From Symbiodinium natans (Eukaryota; Sar; Dinophyceae; Suessiales; Symbiodiniaceae), in NCBI GenBank assembly GCA_905221605.1, contig CAJNDS010000158.1, positions 908,176 to 972,175 on the forward strand: a stretch of DNA of 64,000 nucleotides. Reading direction: 5' to 3'. Of the stretch, positions 22,801 through 33,099 are shown piece by piece; the stretch's first letter is position 1, and each line of letters starts with the position of its first letter. Under the pieces are notes generated by a model, which worked only from the letters and a program-made list of their open reading frames with translations, was not told the origin of the DNA and did no database searches. Both the position numbers and the translations under genes were made by a program.

Positions 22801-25740
22801 CGCTCTTCTTTCCGAGCCTCCTGTTGAAATAGGACAGGTACTTCATCACGTTTTGTGAGTGCAGACAATTATCACCAGGGACGGAAGGTTTCATGCCACG
22901 CGTACCACAACACAGCTCTCATGGGAACCTGACGAGCGAGCCTTTAGCGCGAGACGAACCCGATCAGGCAAATCTGGTCACCCGGGGACTGCTGACGTCT
23001 GCCTGCAGCTCCTCGCATTGTTGGTCAGCCTCCATACAGGTCCTGGCTTTGCTTGCCCGACTTCGCTTGCCTGGTTGAAAGTTGAAAAGAAACAGATCAA
23101 CAAGTCTTTGGAGTTTGCAAACGCAGGTGTTCTCCTTTAGACAGGTCCTGGATGCGGCACGTGCGGCAGCTATTTTGCTGGACACGCACATTCACAACAT
23201 GGCGGCTGGTGGTGCGGCCAAGAAGGGTAGCTTGCACGCACCATGGATGCCGCTGAAACCTGCAAGCGCTTAAGCGTCCAACCGTGCAGGTCAGACACCT
23301 GATACTCACAAGCCGAGGTGACTGGGAAGCCTCATGCGAAATCATTCGGGCTTTGTGGCCACGCCGCCTACAAGCCGACGAGCTAACCCCAGCAAGCGTC
23401 TTTTCAGGCAAGTCGGGATACGCGGCGCATTCTTATCATTCCAGCGGGACAGTCGCCACCGCATTGCAGGCACGTACTGAAGCTCAGCAGTCTTGAGGCG
23501 TGGTTAGCCAGCACCGTTGGCAGCGTGGCTTGCAGCTGCTGGCCGAACTGCAGACTTTTGCACGCATTACGATGCGACTCCTTCGGATCCAGCCCCGAAA
23601 CCTCTGGCACGTCAAGACCGTGAGAGCTGATGGCTTCCCTAACCCACCCGACTTTCCGAAGCCCCAACACCATGAAGCCTTGTCCCAAACATTCCCCAAG
23701 CTTTGCCGAGGCCAACAAAACCACTCGCCAATGCTGCAAGGGCCTTGGCCCTGGACCTTTGCGCGGAAGCAGCGAAGTGGAAGCTTGCCGTGGCCTGGTT
23801 GAGGCTTCGGGCGCACGTCAATGTCAGAACATTTCGGGTTTTAGGGTTTAGGGTTTAGGGTTATAGACATAGAATTTTTAGAATAAGCCCTCCGACATGT
23901 TCTGTGCTGAGTCGTGACAAAGTGTAGGCCCCGCCCCCAGGCAGTTGGACATTTTAGGGGTCGAGGAAGAGGGAATAGTGAGGGGGTGGAGGGAGGGGGT
24001 GAGGGTGAGAGCTACAGTTGAGAATGGGCGCCATAGTTTTCATATTTTTTGTTTTTGGCCTTGGTTTTTGGAAAGAGGGGGTCACTTGAAAGAAAGACGG
24101 CAAGTAAGAGAAAGAGAAAGACAACCCTGAAATCCTACAGTGAACTCCAGAAAGTTGGAACATCCTTATCCCCATACCCCAAAAGGGTTACTAAAAGGAA
24201 TCCCAGCACGAATCATCCAAAAAACTATGTTCCAACTTTCTGGAGTTTACTGTAAGCCCGAGACATTTGGAATTTGGTTTAGGGTTCTATCTTGCTTCCT
24301 TGCTGTTTAGGTTTCGGACTTAGGGTTGTTTGATTAAGGTTTGGGGTTTCGGGCTTAGTCAAGCCATAAACCTTAACTCACGGTTTCGGTCATACACTCG
24401 CCGCGAGCGCCCTCGTCCACCCCATGAAGAGATTAAGTTGGATTTGCAAGCACAGCAAACGGCGCAAGATCCTGTCTTGCTTGGGTTTGGTCACCGGCTT
24501 GCTGCCTTGCCGACATGTCGGACGGCGCAAAAGGTTCACCCAACTGAGGAGATCAAATTATCGATGCAAACGGTGCTGAGAAATGCGGCCGGAAAAATCT
24601 CACAAATTTCCGCCAGGTCACTTAAAACCACGGATCTTGTTGTAATGTGGCCTGCTGCTCAGTGTCGCGTTCTCATTCTGCCCCCCCCTCCCCCCCGGAG
24701 AGAAAACAAAAAAAAAACTCGAACGAATCGGTGTTCCTGCATCCCTAAACCCTAAACCCAGGGTCGTCTCCCCAAAACTCGCCCGCTCCAGTGCCGCGGC
24801 CCAGCCACCGGCCGAAGCTTTCGCAGCGGCTTTGGCTGCCCTGGCCGGTACGGGCAAGGTCCACCTGGATTTAGGGTTTAGTGTACAAAGCTGCGCAAGC
24901 TGAGTCTTATCACTGCCATGTCATGCCAGGTCAGTATGGGCCAGTATGGGTATAGTTGTTGTGAGGTTGCACTTGTGCGCCGAGCATGTTATCGAAAGCC
25001 AAGCCTTTGCGCAGGTGCTTCAAGCCTATGGGCTCTTGGTCTCCCTCCGCAATCAGATGCTCCGCTTGGAGCCCTTGCATCTCACCCATGCACTTGCGGT
25101 GGCCAGAGATGGCCAGCCTTGGGCTCCTTTGGATGTGACAAGATGGTTTCGTGTGAGTTCTTCTCTTTTCTTCCCCGATTTTGTTTTGCTTGTGCTCTTC
25201 ACGAACCCTCTCCATGTGCTGAGGCTTCCAGTCTGAAGGTGCTGAGATTTGGGCAGCTGATTGGCCTTTGCTTGCACCAAGGGGCGTGGCACGCAGGCGC
25301 GTGAAGCTTGCAGCGCCCTTTTGTGAGTTTTCTGCGGAAGTGCGGGGGGTGTCGGATGTGGGGAGGCGAGGTGGGGGAGCGCATCTGTCCTGCCGTCATT
25401 TGACCTGTCGAAGATGCCGCAACAGTTGTTTTTTGGCCATGTCAGTGCTACTCCGTGCAGCCAGCATGCGTTGGTGCTTAGAATCGTGCCTGCAAGCGCT
25501 GATACTTCGACGCTGCCTGTCAAAGGAGTAGATGCTTGTGGCAGCTGGAAGCACGCCATGCTCATCCTAGCATCCGCTCAGCCGTGTCCTGAGCCCACAA
25601 ATGTTGAACAGCTGCCTTTGATGCAGTTTGCATCCGCACAGGTCAAGCGATGTTGAGCCAGATGCCACTTCTGTGGCTACGGCCATTGGGCGTGCCTCCA
25701 CGAGGCTTCCTGGCATGCTTCAGCACATTCTGCCAAGTCG
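19865..25740 (+). CDS. Pentatricopeptide repeat (PPR) protein, many short exons
   Basis: PPR proteins bind organellar RNA. Units show W1, LL at 7-8 and N near 19. Supported exons: 19865-~19990 (SSWRAAEALLRQLGQSGGIL), 20379-20507 (AVTFNTLIHASSGKFW), 21730-~21830 (RFWQHAVDLLQSM), ~22084-22126 (TATVRNWE), 22197-22293 (GSLRVLSIFEHRSIRQDACM), 22384-22480 (LSLNTMATGMLV), 22548-~22585 (EASHLLQL), ~22975-23072 (NLVTRGLLTSACSSSHCW), 23145-23213, 23290-23407 (GDWEASCEIIRALWPRRLQ), 23498-23552 (RWQRGLQLLAEL), 23711-~23825 (ALALDLCAEAAKWKLAVAWL), ~25446-25580 (GSWKHAMLILASA) and 25642-~25690 (DVEPDATSVATAIGR). Junctions rebuild the repeat spacing across GT, GC (gcaggc, gcaagt, gccgtg) and one probable GA donor (23553). 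Start, end and several exons are unresolved; 24966-25152 (DGQPWAPLDVTRWF, gtgagt donor) may belong. Further helices continue to about 25970. Confidence 0.8.
20583..21425. repeat. Repeated cassette: poly-G plus a GCCATGCAAACTTGC motif inside a PPR intron
   Basis: The 15-mer gccatgcaaacttgc or a one-to-two-base variant occurs near 20640, 20945, 21189 and 21409. Three G runs (20583, 21007, 21147) and the phrase ccttgctcttttaag or a variant recur with it. Together they look like an old tandem or dispersed duplication of roughly 250-300 bp, now diverged. Confidence 0.55.
21237..21337. mobile_element. MITE family F, copy in PPR intron
   Basis: The left end GTTGGGATGTTCCCC and the inverted right end GTTGGCATGTTCCTCC pair over about 101 bp; both arms continue CTTATA..AACAGTCC. 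It has no coding frame. It lies inside the intron between PPR exons 20379-20507 and 21730. Confidence 0.7.
23837..23862 (+). repeat. Telomere-like array in PPR intron
   Basis: Three to four TTTAGGG heptamers start within about 15-30 bases of the end of the exon beginning at 23711. Confidence 0.9.
24138..24252. mobile_element. TA-flanked MITE with 26-bp terminal inverted repeats (CAGTRAACTCC type)
   Basis: The 115-bp element begins CAGTGAACTCCAGAAAGTTG and goes on GAACAT; its right end is the exact inverse apart from one base (position 5, G versus A). TA flanks both ends (24136-24137 and 24253-24254). Ends opening with CAGT after a TA target are typical of Tc1/mariner elements. It has no coding frame and sits in or beside the PPR gene. 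Confidence 0.92.
24744..24760 (-). repeat. Short CCCTAAA array
   Basis: Two to three heptamers. A single TTTAGGG pair lies at 24870. Confidence 0.7.
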
Positions 25741-26049
25741 AATTTGCAAACATGATTGGCTCGAAGGTCTGCAACTACCACGCTCAATCTACTCCATCAG
25801 TTGCAGCACATCCAGCTGAGCCGGATTAGCGAAGACAGAAACTGGCTACAGTACTAGCCAGGACATGCTCACGTTGCTCCAAGCAAACTTGAACCTGCCA
25901 TTCGGCAAGTTCGACGAACCCAAGCAAGCAGAACTGCCATGAGCTTCTTGTACACAACACGGCCTTCAAGCTGATGTGATCCGTATGCATGCCACTTCGG
26001 GGCTAACAAGAGCTGCTCTGTCTAAGGGTTCCGGGAGGCTTGGTTCAGA

Positions 26050-26840
26050 CAAGAAAGATCTAAGCAATTCATTACAGTACATAGTATCTTATAGGATGTT
26101 AGCAACACTTCCACGAGCACCACCCTTGGCCTTGTTTCCGGGCATCACCAACATGCCCCATGTGGGTAGCGAGCGTCCAGAATGTCCTTCGCATGACAGT
26201 GAGACTGCGGCCGCACCAAGTTTTGAAGGCCGAAGGTCTTGCTGTTGAGCGAGCTTCGGACATGTTCACCAGCATCCCGACCGCAGGGGGAGCAACTTGC
26301 GGTGCATCTTACGGAAAGATGACCGAAACAAAAATCAAAATCGAAGCTGCTGAAGCCATCAGCCAAGCGGTTTAATGTGCTGCTGCACACCAGTTGCCAT
26401 CATCGCCGAGAAGAACAAGTACAGCATGGCGAAAACGGCAAGTCAAGCGGCGAAGCTGCACAGCTTTCCCCAAAGGTGGGTGCCACCGGCCTACGACTAC
26501 AACAAAGATAGCAGCACAACATACGTACACTGCCATGATGGCAAACCGAGGGTGAAACCGTGACCGATGCTGGAACTTGGGCACTGTGGGAGCTAGCAGG
26601 GAGTCTTTTCTTAGTAGAGCTGTACTCACATCGTTCTGTTGGCAGCTTTGATTTGTTAGGGCCATGCTCACGTGCCCTGTGCGGCTCAAATAGGCTTTCG
26701 TTTCTTCATCCACCACTGTTTCAGAGAGAGCAGCTACGGCAATGCAGGCCACGCAGGTGGAAGATGTTTGTGCTACATGATGCTACACGTGTCAAAACTC
26801 AAGACAAGGGCTCTTAATGCTTGAAGATTCCAGCCGCTGT
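26050..26840. other. Unresolved; possible PPR tail, no firm exon
   Basis: Frames at 26375-26563 and 26560-26817 are open but lack the PPR spacing or other motifs. Confidence 0.3.
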
Positions 26841-29800
26841 CATGGCGGGTCCCAGCTCCTTGGCCAGCCTCAGCCAGCAGCTTGAAGAGAGTCGTGCAAG
26901 ACAGCTGCAAGAAAGGCTGGGCATGGCCGGGTTTGGTTTTGGGTTTAGGGTTTAGGGTTTAGGGTTTAGGGTTAGTGATGAGGGATTTGGGGGGGCTACG
27001 ATATTAGGGGCATATTGGGTCCTTATTATATAAGGGGATCCTACTATTTGGGGGTTTATAGTGGGGCTGCCTTATGTTCGTAAACCCCCATTTGGTGTTG
27101 GCCTTTGCGCATGACAAGCATCAAAGGTCATGAGGCCACGGGCAGGATGTGGAGCCTTGCATTCATTGCATCCCCTCTCTCTCCCACCTCTGGACTTGCC
27201 GCCAGGTCGTCGCAAGCTCTACAGCTGATGCGGACCGCAGTGGAGTGGAAGTCCTGGGAGGATCCACGGCCCAGTGCTTTCCTATTTTTTGGGACGCTCA
27301 TTCTGTCAGAATGCTGAGGCAAAGCTACCAGGAGTTTTAAGGCCATTTGAAGGCCGACACCTTGGCGCCTCCGAATCTAAGGTGTCTGCCAACACAAAAA
27401 GCACGAACCCTCCACATCAAGTGAGTTCAACGGCTTAACCCGGCTTTGCAAGGAGCTGCGGACCTTGACAAGGGCCTTCCCAAAGGCCTTCCAGCGCTAC
27501 CTGGAGGCGAGGTTTGCTGCGGGTGGAGGTGTGGAAGGGGGGTTTTGGGAGAGTTTAGACATGTTTAGACTTGATTGGTGCCATTGAAGCATCAGACACA
27601 TACGTTGAGGCTTCTGTCCTGGAGGGTGCCAGCACCCTCTCGACCACAATCTGAGATCAGAATGGCATAAAAGCGCTGCTGCAGGAGATCCGGGAGATGG
27701 ACCTCCAAAGGAGGGGCGACATCCAAGCGAACCGTGGCTCCAAGGTCTTAGAGTTGGCGAGGAAGCCTCATCCCCTGTGTCACAGGACCTTGAAAACTGC
27801 AGTAGGCGCGCATGCGATCTTCAGACTGCAGATGGCGTCAGATTGATTTGTACGATCTGCCAACACACGACAGACACAGATTCACCCCATTGGCAACCAA
27901 CCTGTCTAAGGAGTCCATCTCGGGTGTGCGCAACAACGGATCAGCTCGCTTCTGTCCAGACGCACAAGAAAGAGGCAACCGAACAGGTGGCTCACCTGCA
28001 ATTAGAGATCGATCGGAGATGATGTCGTTGCGTTCTGTACTGTGACCTTCTGTAACCACTTCCGCCTGGCCTTCCGGTCTGTACATTCCACTACAGGAGC
28101 AGCACACAGTCACTTTTGGATGGGAATGTATTGTAAGTGTCTGCTGGCACTGCTTCCCACTTGCCCAGTGCCCTTCTTTACAGCCGTGGGTTGGGCTTTG
28201 TGGAACAGGCATCGTCACAAGTGCAGCAGCTACAGCAACCTGCACTCCAACTTTTGAACTATCAGCAGTGCTGGGTACTGCATCAGGCATTTGCCAACTT
28301 CCCATGTGCATCCTCCGAATCCAAGGTAGCCAAACTTTCACCAGATAATGCAGAACTGCGAAGACAGTTGGAGTTTGACGCGCGCCAGTTTGTCGCTCTA
28401 CTCCAGAATCTCAGCTTGCATATGCAAGGCTGCAGTGTGACACAGTCAAGTGGCAAGCGAGAATCAACAATGTGCATGCATGCAATCTGGTTTGTTTCTC
28501 ACGTCTAGGCCTGCCCCCTAAACCCTAAACCCTAAACCCTAAACCCTAAACCCTAAACCCTTGCGAATTGCCATCCATGTGACCTCGCCACTTGCCGAGG
28601 AGCTGCGCCAGCCTGGAGAAGCAGCTGGCTGCTCTCAGGACACTCGGCACACGGGGCAGGCATTAAAACATGGTTCGGCCTCAGGCTACGTGCTGTAGGC
28701 GAGGATGGCAGTCCTAGATGCTGGAAGGCTAAGAAACTGGAGAGTAGTAAGGGATGGACATGGGTTCTTGGGCAGTTTTTGGTCTGCCGAATGATAGGGA
28801 ACACGCAGCAAACAGAAACCCGAGTACGCTGAAGACTGAAGGCAAATCATTTCATCTTCCGGCGGACTCGCCTTGGACCTGCAGAACGATAGTGAAGACG
28901 TAGAAGAAAACAAGCGCGCAGTCCACATCTATCAGTCTACCAGTAGCATGTAAAAACATGCGATGTTGAATCTCGTTCTGCTGCCGAGGAAGAGCAAAGA
29001 ACGAGAGGCAGCCTTACCAGAAATGGACGCATCAGGTGTTCTTGGCTGCCGCGACGCAGATGTCAGCACCGAACAAAGTTCCTTGGCCCCTTTGCCAGCT
29101 TCGCGTTCTGACCCGGGCGATGTTCGTGCGAGCAGCTCGAAGCCTTTGCGTAGAAGGGCTGCTGACGTGGCAGCTGCCGAAGCGAAAGTACATGAAAGTG
29201 CCCCGGATGAGTGTGATGAGTGTGGGGACACTGAAGGGCCCTGCACGGCGACAGAATGCAATGATTGCAACGAAGCCCGTGCTGGTCTCGAACTTGGCCC
29301 AGCGGAGAAGCTTTCTCCCTCTCCCAAGCAAGCAGCAGCGAGCCCATCAGCGAGCCCACATCCATCCGACGCATCGCCAGCCACCATTGTTGCCTCTGTC
29401 GATGTGGACCTTCCGACTGCCTCTCCCGGATCACAGGCTCAGCCAGTGTCGGAAACTCCCCCCTCCAAGCAGAATCAGCGACTTCTTCAGGGACTACGTG
29501 ACGATGCCTTGGGCGTGCTGCAGCGCCTGGCTGCTGTGAAGCAGCAGATGCCGGAAACTGAGATGGGAGCACGCATGCTAAGTAACTCCCTCATACTGTG
29601 GTCGAGGATGCGCTTCACATTCTTGGGCTTTGTGTTGCTCTCTCGTTCTCTCTGTATTTAACGATACTTCAAAAATCATATCGGTATGCACTGTACATAA
29701 TTGAACTAACTCACCTATACAGAAATCCTGTTCAGGTCGCAGGCGAACGCCGCGCTGAGAGCTTGGCACCGAGGTTGTCTCGGATACGCGCGCCCGAGTG

Positions 29801-29960
29801 CCCCAAAACGTCACACAACACGGTTCCTGCAATCAACGAGAAGAGCAGCACCCGCTGAGGCAGAGGAACCCTCACCATCCAGGGGCGATGGGACACCAGC
29901 ACTGAAAGATCCCGCGAGCCCAGAGAACGGCCAGGAATCGCATGGCTTGGCGTCTAAAGG
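26841..29960 (+). CDS. Multi-exon coiled-coil and acidic Ser/Pro-rich protein
   Basis: A likely start exon at 26841 reads MAGPSSLASLSQQLEESRAR and ends near 26930. Later exons: 27453-27511 (ELRTLTRAFPKAFQRYLEA, AG|G acceptor, gtttgc donor), ~27657-27744 (ALLQEIREMDLQRRGDIQA), ~27945-28015 (QLASVQTHKKEATEQVAHLQ), ~28213-28275 (SSQVQQLQQPALQLL), ~28330-28430 (AELRRQLEFDARQFVALLQN), 28842-28934 (GGLALDLQNDSEDVEENKRA), and 28989-~29565, which is acidic and Ser/Pro-rich with a helical end (RDDALGVLQRLAAVKQQM). A last exon starts near 29738. The 28935-28988 intron (54 bp, GT-AG) keeps frame. Intron 1 holds a telomere-like array and a MITE. I do not recognise the family; whether all exons form one gene is inferred from strand and style. 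Confidence 0.5.
26935..26972 (+). repeat. Telomere-like array in first intron of the coiled-coil gene
   Basis: Five heptamers, directly after the putative first exon. Confidence 0.9.
26988..27090. mobile_element. MITE family A, copy 2 (inverted relative to copy 1)
   Basis: 103 bp. The right end, inverted, reads TGGGGGTTTACGAACATAAGG, almost identical to copy 1. The left end (TGGGGGGGCTACGATATTAG) has diverged. The interior ATATAAGGGGATCCTACTAT matches copy 1 in reverse orientation. Confidence 0.75.
28515..28560 (-). repeat. Interstitial telomere-like array (CCCTAAA)n
   Basis: Six to seven perfect heptamers between exons of the coiled-coil gene. Confidence 0.95.
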
Positions 29961-30100
29961 GTTGGTTTAGGGTACTTGTCGTGTAATCGCTGGCCAGCAG
30001 ATACGTGATATCCTTGAACATAGGCACGCGGTCAATTGTGTGCCTAATGTTTACAACACTTCCTTAATATCCCTAAATAATCTGATCCCAAAGGTTAACC

Positions 30101-30166
30101 TTTAGTTTCCCCTAGGAGACTGGATTAACTTTATAACTTTAGTTTCCCTAGGAGACTGGATTAACT
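30101..30166. repeat. Two tandem copies of a 29-30-bp sequence around ccctaggaga
   Basis: The phrase tttagtttcccctaggagac continues ggattaact at 30101-30130 and recurs at 30138-30166 with one C fewer. Upstream, 30055-30100 carries family-F-like text (tccttaatatccctaaataa, gatcccaaagg), so this may be part of a rearranged element. Confidence 0.7.
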
Positions 30167-30189
30167 CACCTGGAGCACATGAAAGCAGG

Positions 30190-30594
30190 ATGATGACTCG
30201 ACCAGTACTGCGATGGACAGCGGCACGTCACGGAGCAGTGGCGCCTTGGACATCCGAGCGCGTGGACCAGGTCACATCTGACATGTCGCCACATGTATGT
30301 GTCATGTCCGCTATACAATCATGGCGCCCGGCCGTAAAATTTCATCAAACCAAGGCGGCGGCAATGCCCACGCAGTCGATGCAGGTGGACACCAAAGTTA
30401 CAAGCCCAACACAGTCTCTTTCGCTATGTCAGTTCCTGCAGCCAAGAACCTTTCGTCTGATGAGTGCAGCAAATTTGCAAGTGAGGGAGACGCTTGTTGC
30501 AGGCTCTCGCATACCCCTGGCGGAGGAGCAGGGTTTGGCCAAAGACTCAACGCAGACACAGCATGACACGCTAGAAACTAGACAACAGCAATAA
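30190..30594 (+). CDS. Candidate open frame, polar C-terminus
   Basis: 134 codons ending LAEEQGLAKDSTQTQHDT..., typical of a polar tail. An acceptor-like tgttgcag precedes that part at about 30502. An acidic candidate exon also lies near 30729-30782 (QSEAGFDDDFQAYAESSQC). There is no family evidence; it could be the end of the preceding gene. Confidence 0.3.
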   Translation: MMTRPVLRWTAARHGAVAPWTSERVDQVTSDMSPHVCVMSAIQSWRPAVKFHQTKAAAMPTQSMQVDTKVTSPTQSLSLCQFLQPRTFRLMSAANLQVRETLVAGSRIPLAEEQGLAKDSTQTQHDTLETRQQQ

Positions 30595-31075
30595 CAGCCC
30601 CCGCGATGCTCTGACGTCCGCTGTAGGCCTGAGGCACCCAAGCTCTGTGCACACTTCTAAGAGCTGACTTGCGAAGGATGCGCCCCATGTGGCCATGTCG
30701 CCACGTCCGCACCTCACTTTTGCTAGGCAAAGCGAAGCTGGGTTTGACGATGACTTCCAAGCGTATGCAGAAAGCTCACAGTGCAGTCGCGCTTGGTTGG
30801 TTTTTCTTTCAAACCGTGGGAAACCAGAGGTGAATCGGTGCCCCACCTTCACCCAGCAAGTCTTGCTTCAGCTCCCTTGCTTTTTGGTGCCTCGAAGCTT
30901 TAACCCATGCACGTGCTTCGAGAAACCCTAAACCCTGAGCCCTAAAAACCCTCTTAAACTATGAGGCCCTGGCGCCCGGCCCTGCGACGTGGCTTCGCCG
31001 CTTCGGCCCTCCGCGCTGGCTGCCGCCGAGGCTGCTCGCTGGGCGAAGGCCTGACTTTTTGGGAGGGCCTTTTAG

Positions 31076-31097
31076 GGTTTAGGGTTTAGGGTTTAGG
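31076..31097 (+). repeat. Telomere-like array
   Basis: Three TTTAGGG heptamers. A CCCTAAA remnant lies at 30924-30955. Confidence 0.85.
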
Positions 31098-31283
31098 CCT
31101 ACTTGTATGTCTAGGTATAAATGTTGTTGTATACATATAGTGTTTTTTACGGTATGTATGTAGTTCCATGCTGTATGTATGTGGCTCTGGCCCCCAAGTT
31201 CCGAGCTGTGCAGTCCGAGGCAGCGGGAAGTGCAAAAGCTAGCTCTCTATCCCACTGCTGGACCGAAACACAGAAGATGGTCC

Positions 31284-31328
31284 CTACACCCTAAACCCTA
31301 AACCCTAAACCCTAAACCCTAAACCCCC
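31284..31328 (-). repeat. Interstitial telomere-like array (CCCTAAA)n
   Basis: Six heptamers, opposite in orientation to the array 200 bp upstream. Confidence 0.95.
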
Positions 31329-31489
31329 GGGTCCTCCAGCGAGGATGTCCTTCTTTCGTCCAAAAACAAGGAGATGCCACTCGACAGCTTCCTGAAACAT
31401 CATAGAGCGTTTGAAGGCCCTGGGCCCTCAACCCTAAACAACCTCAAACATTCCTGGGTCCCCGAAACAAAGCAAGACGTCGACCGCAG

Positions 31490-31571
31490 TCCCCTCCTTA
31501 ATATAGGGACTATAGTAACCCCCTACTATAATCCTTATCAAGGACTGTTAGGATAATGGGGAGCATCCCAA
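31490..31571. mobile_element. MITE family F, decayed copy
   Basis: The right arm, inverted, reads CTTGGGATGCTCCCC...CCTAACAGTCCTTGATAAGG and matches the arms at 12428, 21237 and 32961. The left arm is poorly preserved, so the left border is a guess. Confidence 0.5.
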
Positions 31572-31719
31572 GTGTCTACCATAGCACAGTCCCCAAGCTT
31601 TGGCAGCTGGAGGCTTGCGTCCGTGGCGCAGACAAGGCCTCGCCTAGGGTTTAGGTTTAGGGTTTTGGGGTTGATGGATGGATGCTGCCCTGGCCTCAGT
31701 TCCAGTCTGAAAAAAAAGG

Positions 31720-31770
31720 GTTTTGGGGTTTAGGGTTTAGGGTTTTGGGGTTTAGGGTTTAGGGTTTAGG
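31720..31770 (+). repeat. Telomere-like array with TTTTGGGG variants
   Basis: Seven heptamers or octamers, directly upstream of the exon candidates at 31790-32103. Confidence 0.85.
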
Positions 31771-31979
31771 GAAGGCTTCAAGGAGTTGGCTTGGTTGCGA
31801 GCAGCGTTGGGATCGCCCGTCGTAGGATCCCAACGAAAAGCTCAAGATTGCTGTCAGCAACAGGGGCCAATTGGCCTCAGAAATACCCATCCCTCAATTG
31901 GTCCCTTCTTCTACGGCTGTTTTTTAAATGTGGACCCCCTTGGAATCCTTGTGCCAGCAGCGGCGTTGTGCTTGACCAG

Positions 31980-32103
31980 GCTGTTCCGGAGGTCAAGCAT
32001 GTTCCACCTCCTGCGTGGGGCCATGGCATCTGTGCAATTGGAGACTTAACGACTTGTATCATGAATGGACTGGGGATTGAAGCGATTGAAGGCTTTGCAG
32101 GCC
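31980..32103 (+). CDS. Candidate exon, function unknown
   Basis: After acceptor cttgaccag|G the frame reads AVPEVKHVPPPAWGHGICAI...GLGIEAIEGFA. Composition and acceptor support it; the donor is uncertain. An AG microsatellite lies 70 bp downstream (32172-32193). Confidence 0.4.
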
Positions 32104-32429
32104 AATTCCCGGCAAGGTTCGTCCTCTTTTGGTCTCCTTTAGGTGTCTCAGACCGCCTTCCAGACGGTGCAATGACAGAGAGAGAGAGAGAGAACAAAAA
32201 AAAAACAGAAGTGCTATCAGGAAGCAGCAGCGATCGAACATCAACACCTGTCGTAACCTGTTCCTAGTAACTACCAGCCACATCGTAACAAGCTCAGACC
32301 CACATGAGGTTCCAACGTTCTGGGAACCGGTCACAAGCGAGCGTGGGCCTGAGGATAGGCTTCTTAAAGCTTTGGCTTGAGGAATCAAGCGCCGCACCCT
32401 TGGCTAACTTTCCATGATGTCGCACTGCC

Positions 32430-32693
32430 ATGCCCAATATAGAAACCCCAGCAGTGCTGGCCACGAAGATGCAAGCTACAGCTTGTGAGGCCCAGAACTG
32501 CGATTGCTACAGAGAGCAGCATCGCTCAAGCACTCGTCTCCAATGGTATGCTGGTGACGTGAAACTGGCTGGTTTGCCAAACCACACATACCTTAGAGAG
32601 GGTAGTTTGGTAGCTCAGTTTGCAAAGCAGCTTGTCGCTGGTGCTTTGGAGAATGCTCACAAAGCGGAGGCGGTCCTTTGTTCACAGGACTGA
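32430..32693 (+). CDS. Small open frame, 87 codons, function unknown
   Basis: Reads MPNIETPAVLATKM... and LQWYAGDVKLAGLPN...GSLVAQFAKQLVAGALENAH, and ends at a stop. The second half looks like globular protein. It may be a terminal exon rather than a whole gene. Family not recognised. Confidence 0.4.
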   Translation: MPNIETPAVLATKMQATACEAQNCDCYREQHRSSTRLQWYAGDVKLAGLPNHTYLREGSLVAQFAKQLVAGALENAHKAEAVLCSQD

Positions 32694-32857
32694 AGTCCTG
32701 GATCTACTAGACAATACGAGACATATCTAGACATGTTGTGCTGGGAAGCAAGAAGGCGTGAGACCATCATGAGAGGCCTACAAAGTTGACCAGCAGCCCG
32801 TCTCGAACTGCCGTAACAGGCCTGGGATGGCGGCAACTTTTTTCGTTTACGCAGTTA

Positions 32858-32961
32858 AGGTTGGGATGTTCCCTTTTGTACTAACAGCCTGAATAGGGAT
32901 TTGTCCCCCATATTATAATCCCTATGAAGGACTGATAGTATAAGGGGGAAGATCCCAAAGG
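32858..32961. mobile_element. MITE family F, best-preserved copy
   Basis: About 104 bp with inverted arms of some 45 bases: left TTGGGATGTTCCC..TACTAACAG, inverted right TTGGGATCTTCCC..TACTATCAG, both continuing to ATAGGGATT. TA stands at 32856-32857 and 32962-32963. No coding frame. Confidence 0.75.
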
Positions 32962-33030
32962 TAAGGATGTGCTTCTGTTGCAGGCGTGCAGCCCGAGCGA
33001 TACATGCATCGGCCTCGGACTGCAGTCACT

Positions 33031-33096
33031 CGGGTTTAGGGTTGGGTTTAGGGTTTAGGGTTTAGGGTTTAGGGTTTAGGGTTTAGGGTTTGGGGT
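33031..33096 (+). repeat. Interstitial telomere-like array (TTTAGGG)n
   Basis: About nine heptamers, one TTTGGGG. Confidence 0.95.
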
Positions 33097-33099
33097 CTG

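Noticed and set aside
26841-28460. ALIX/BRO1-type protein
   Set aside because: The coiled-coil exons recall a V-domain, but no BRO1 domain or diagnostic motif is present upstream.
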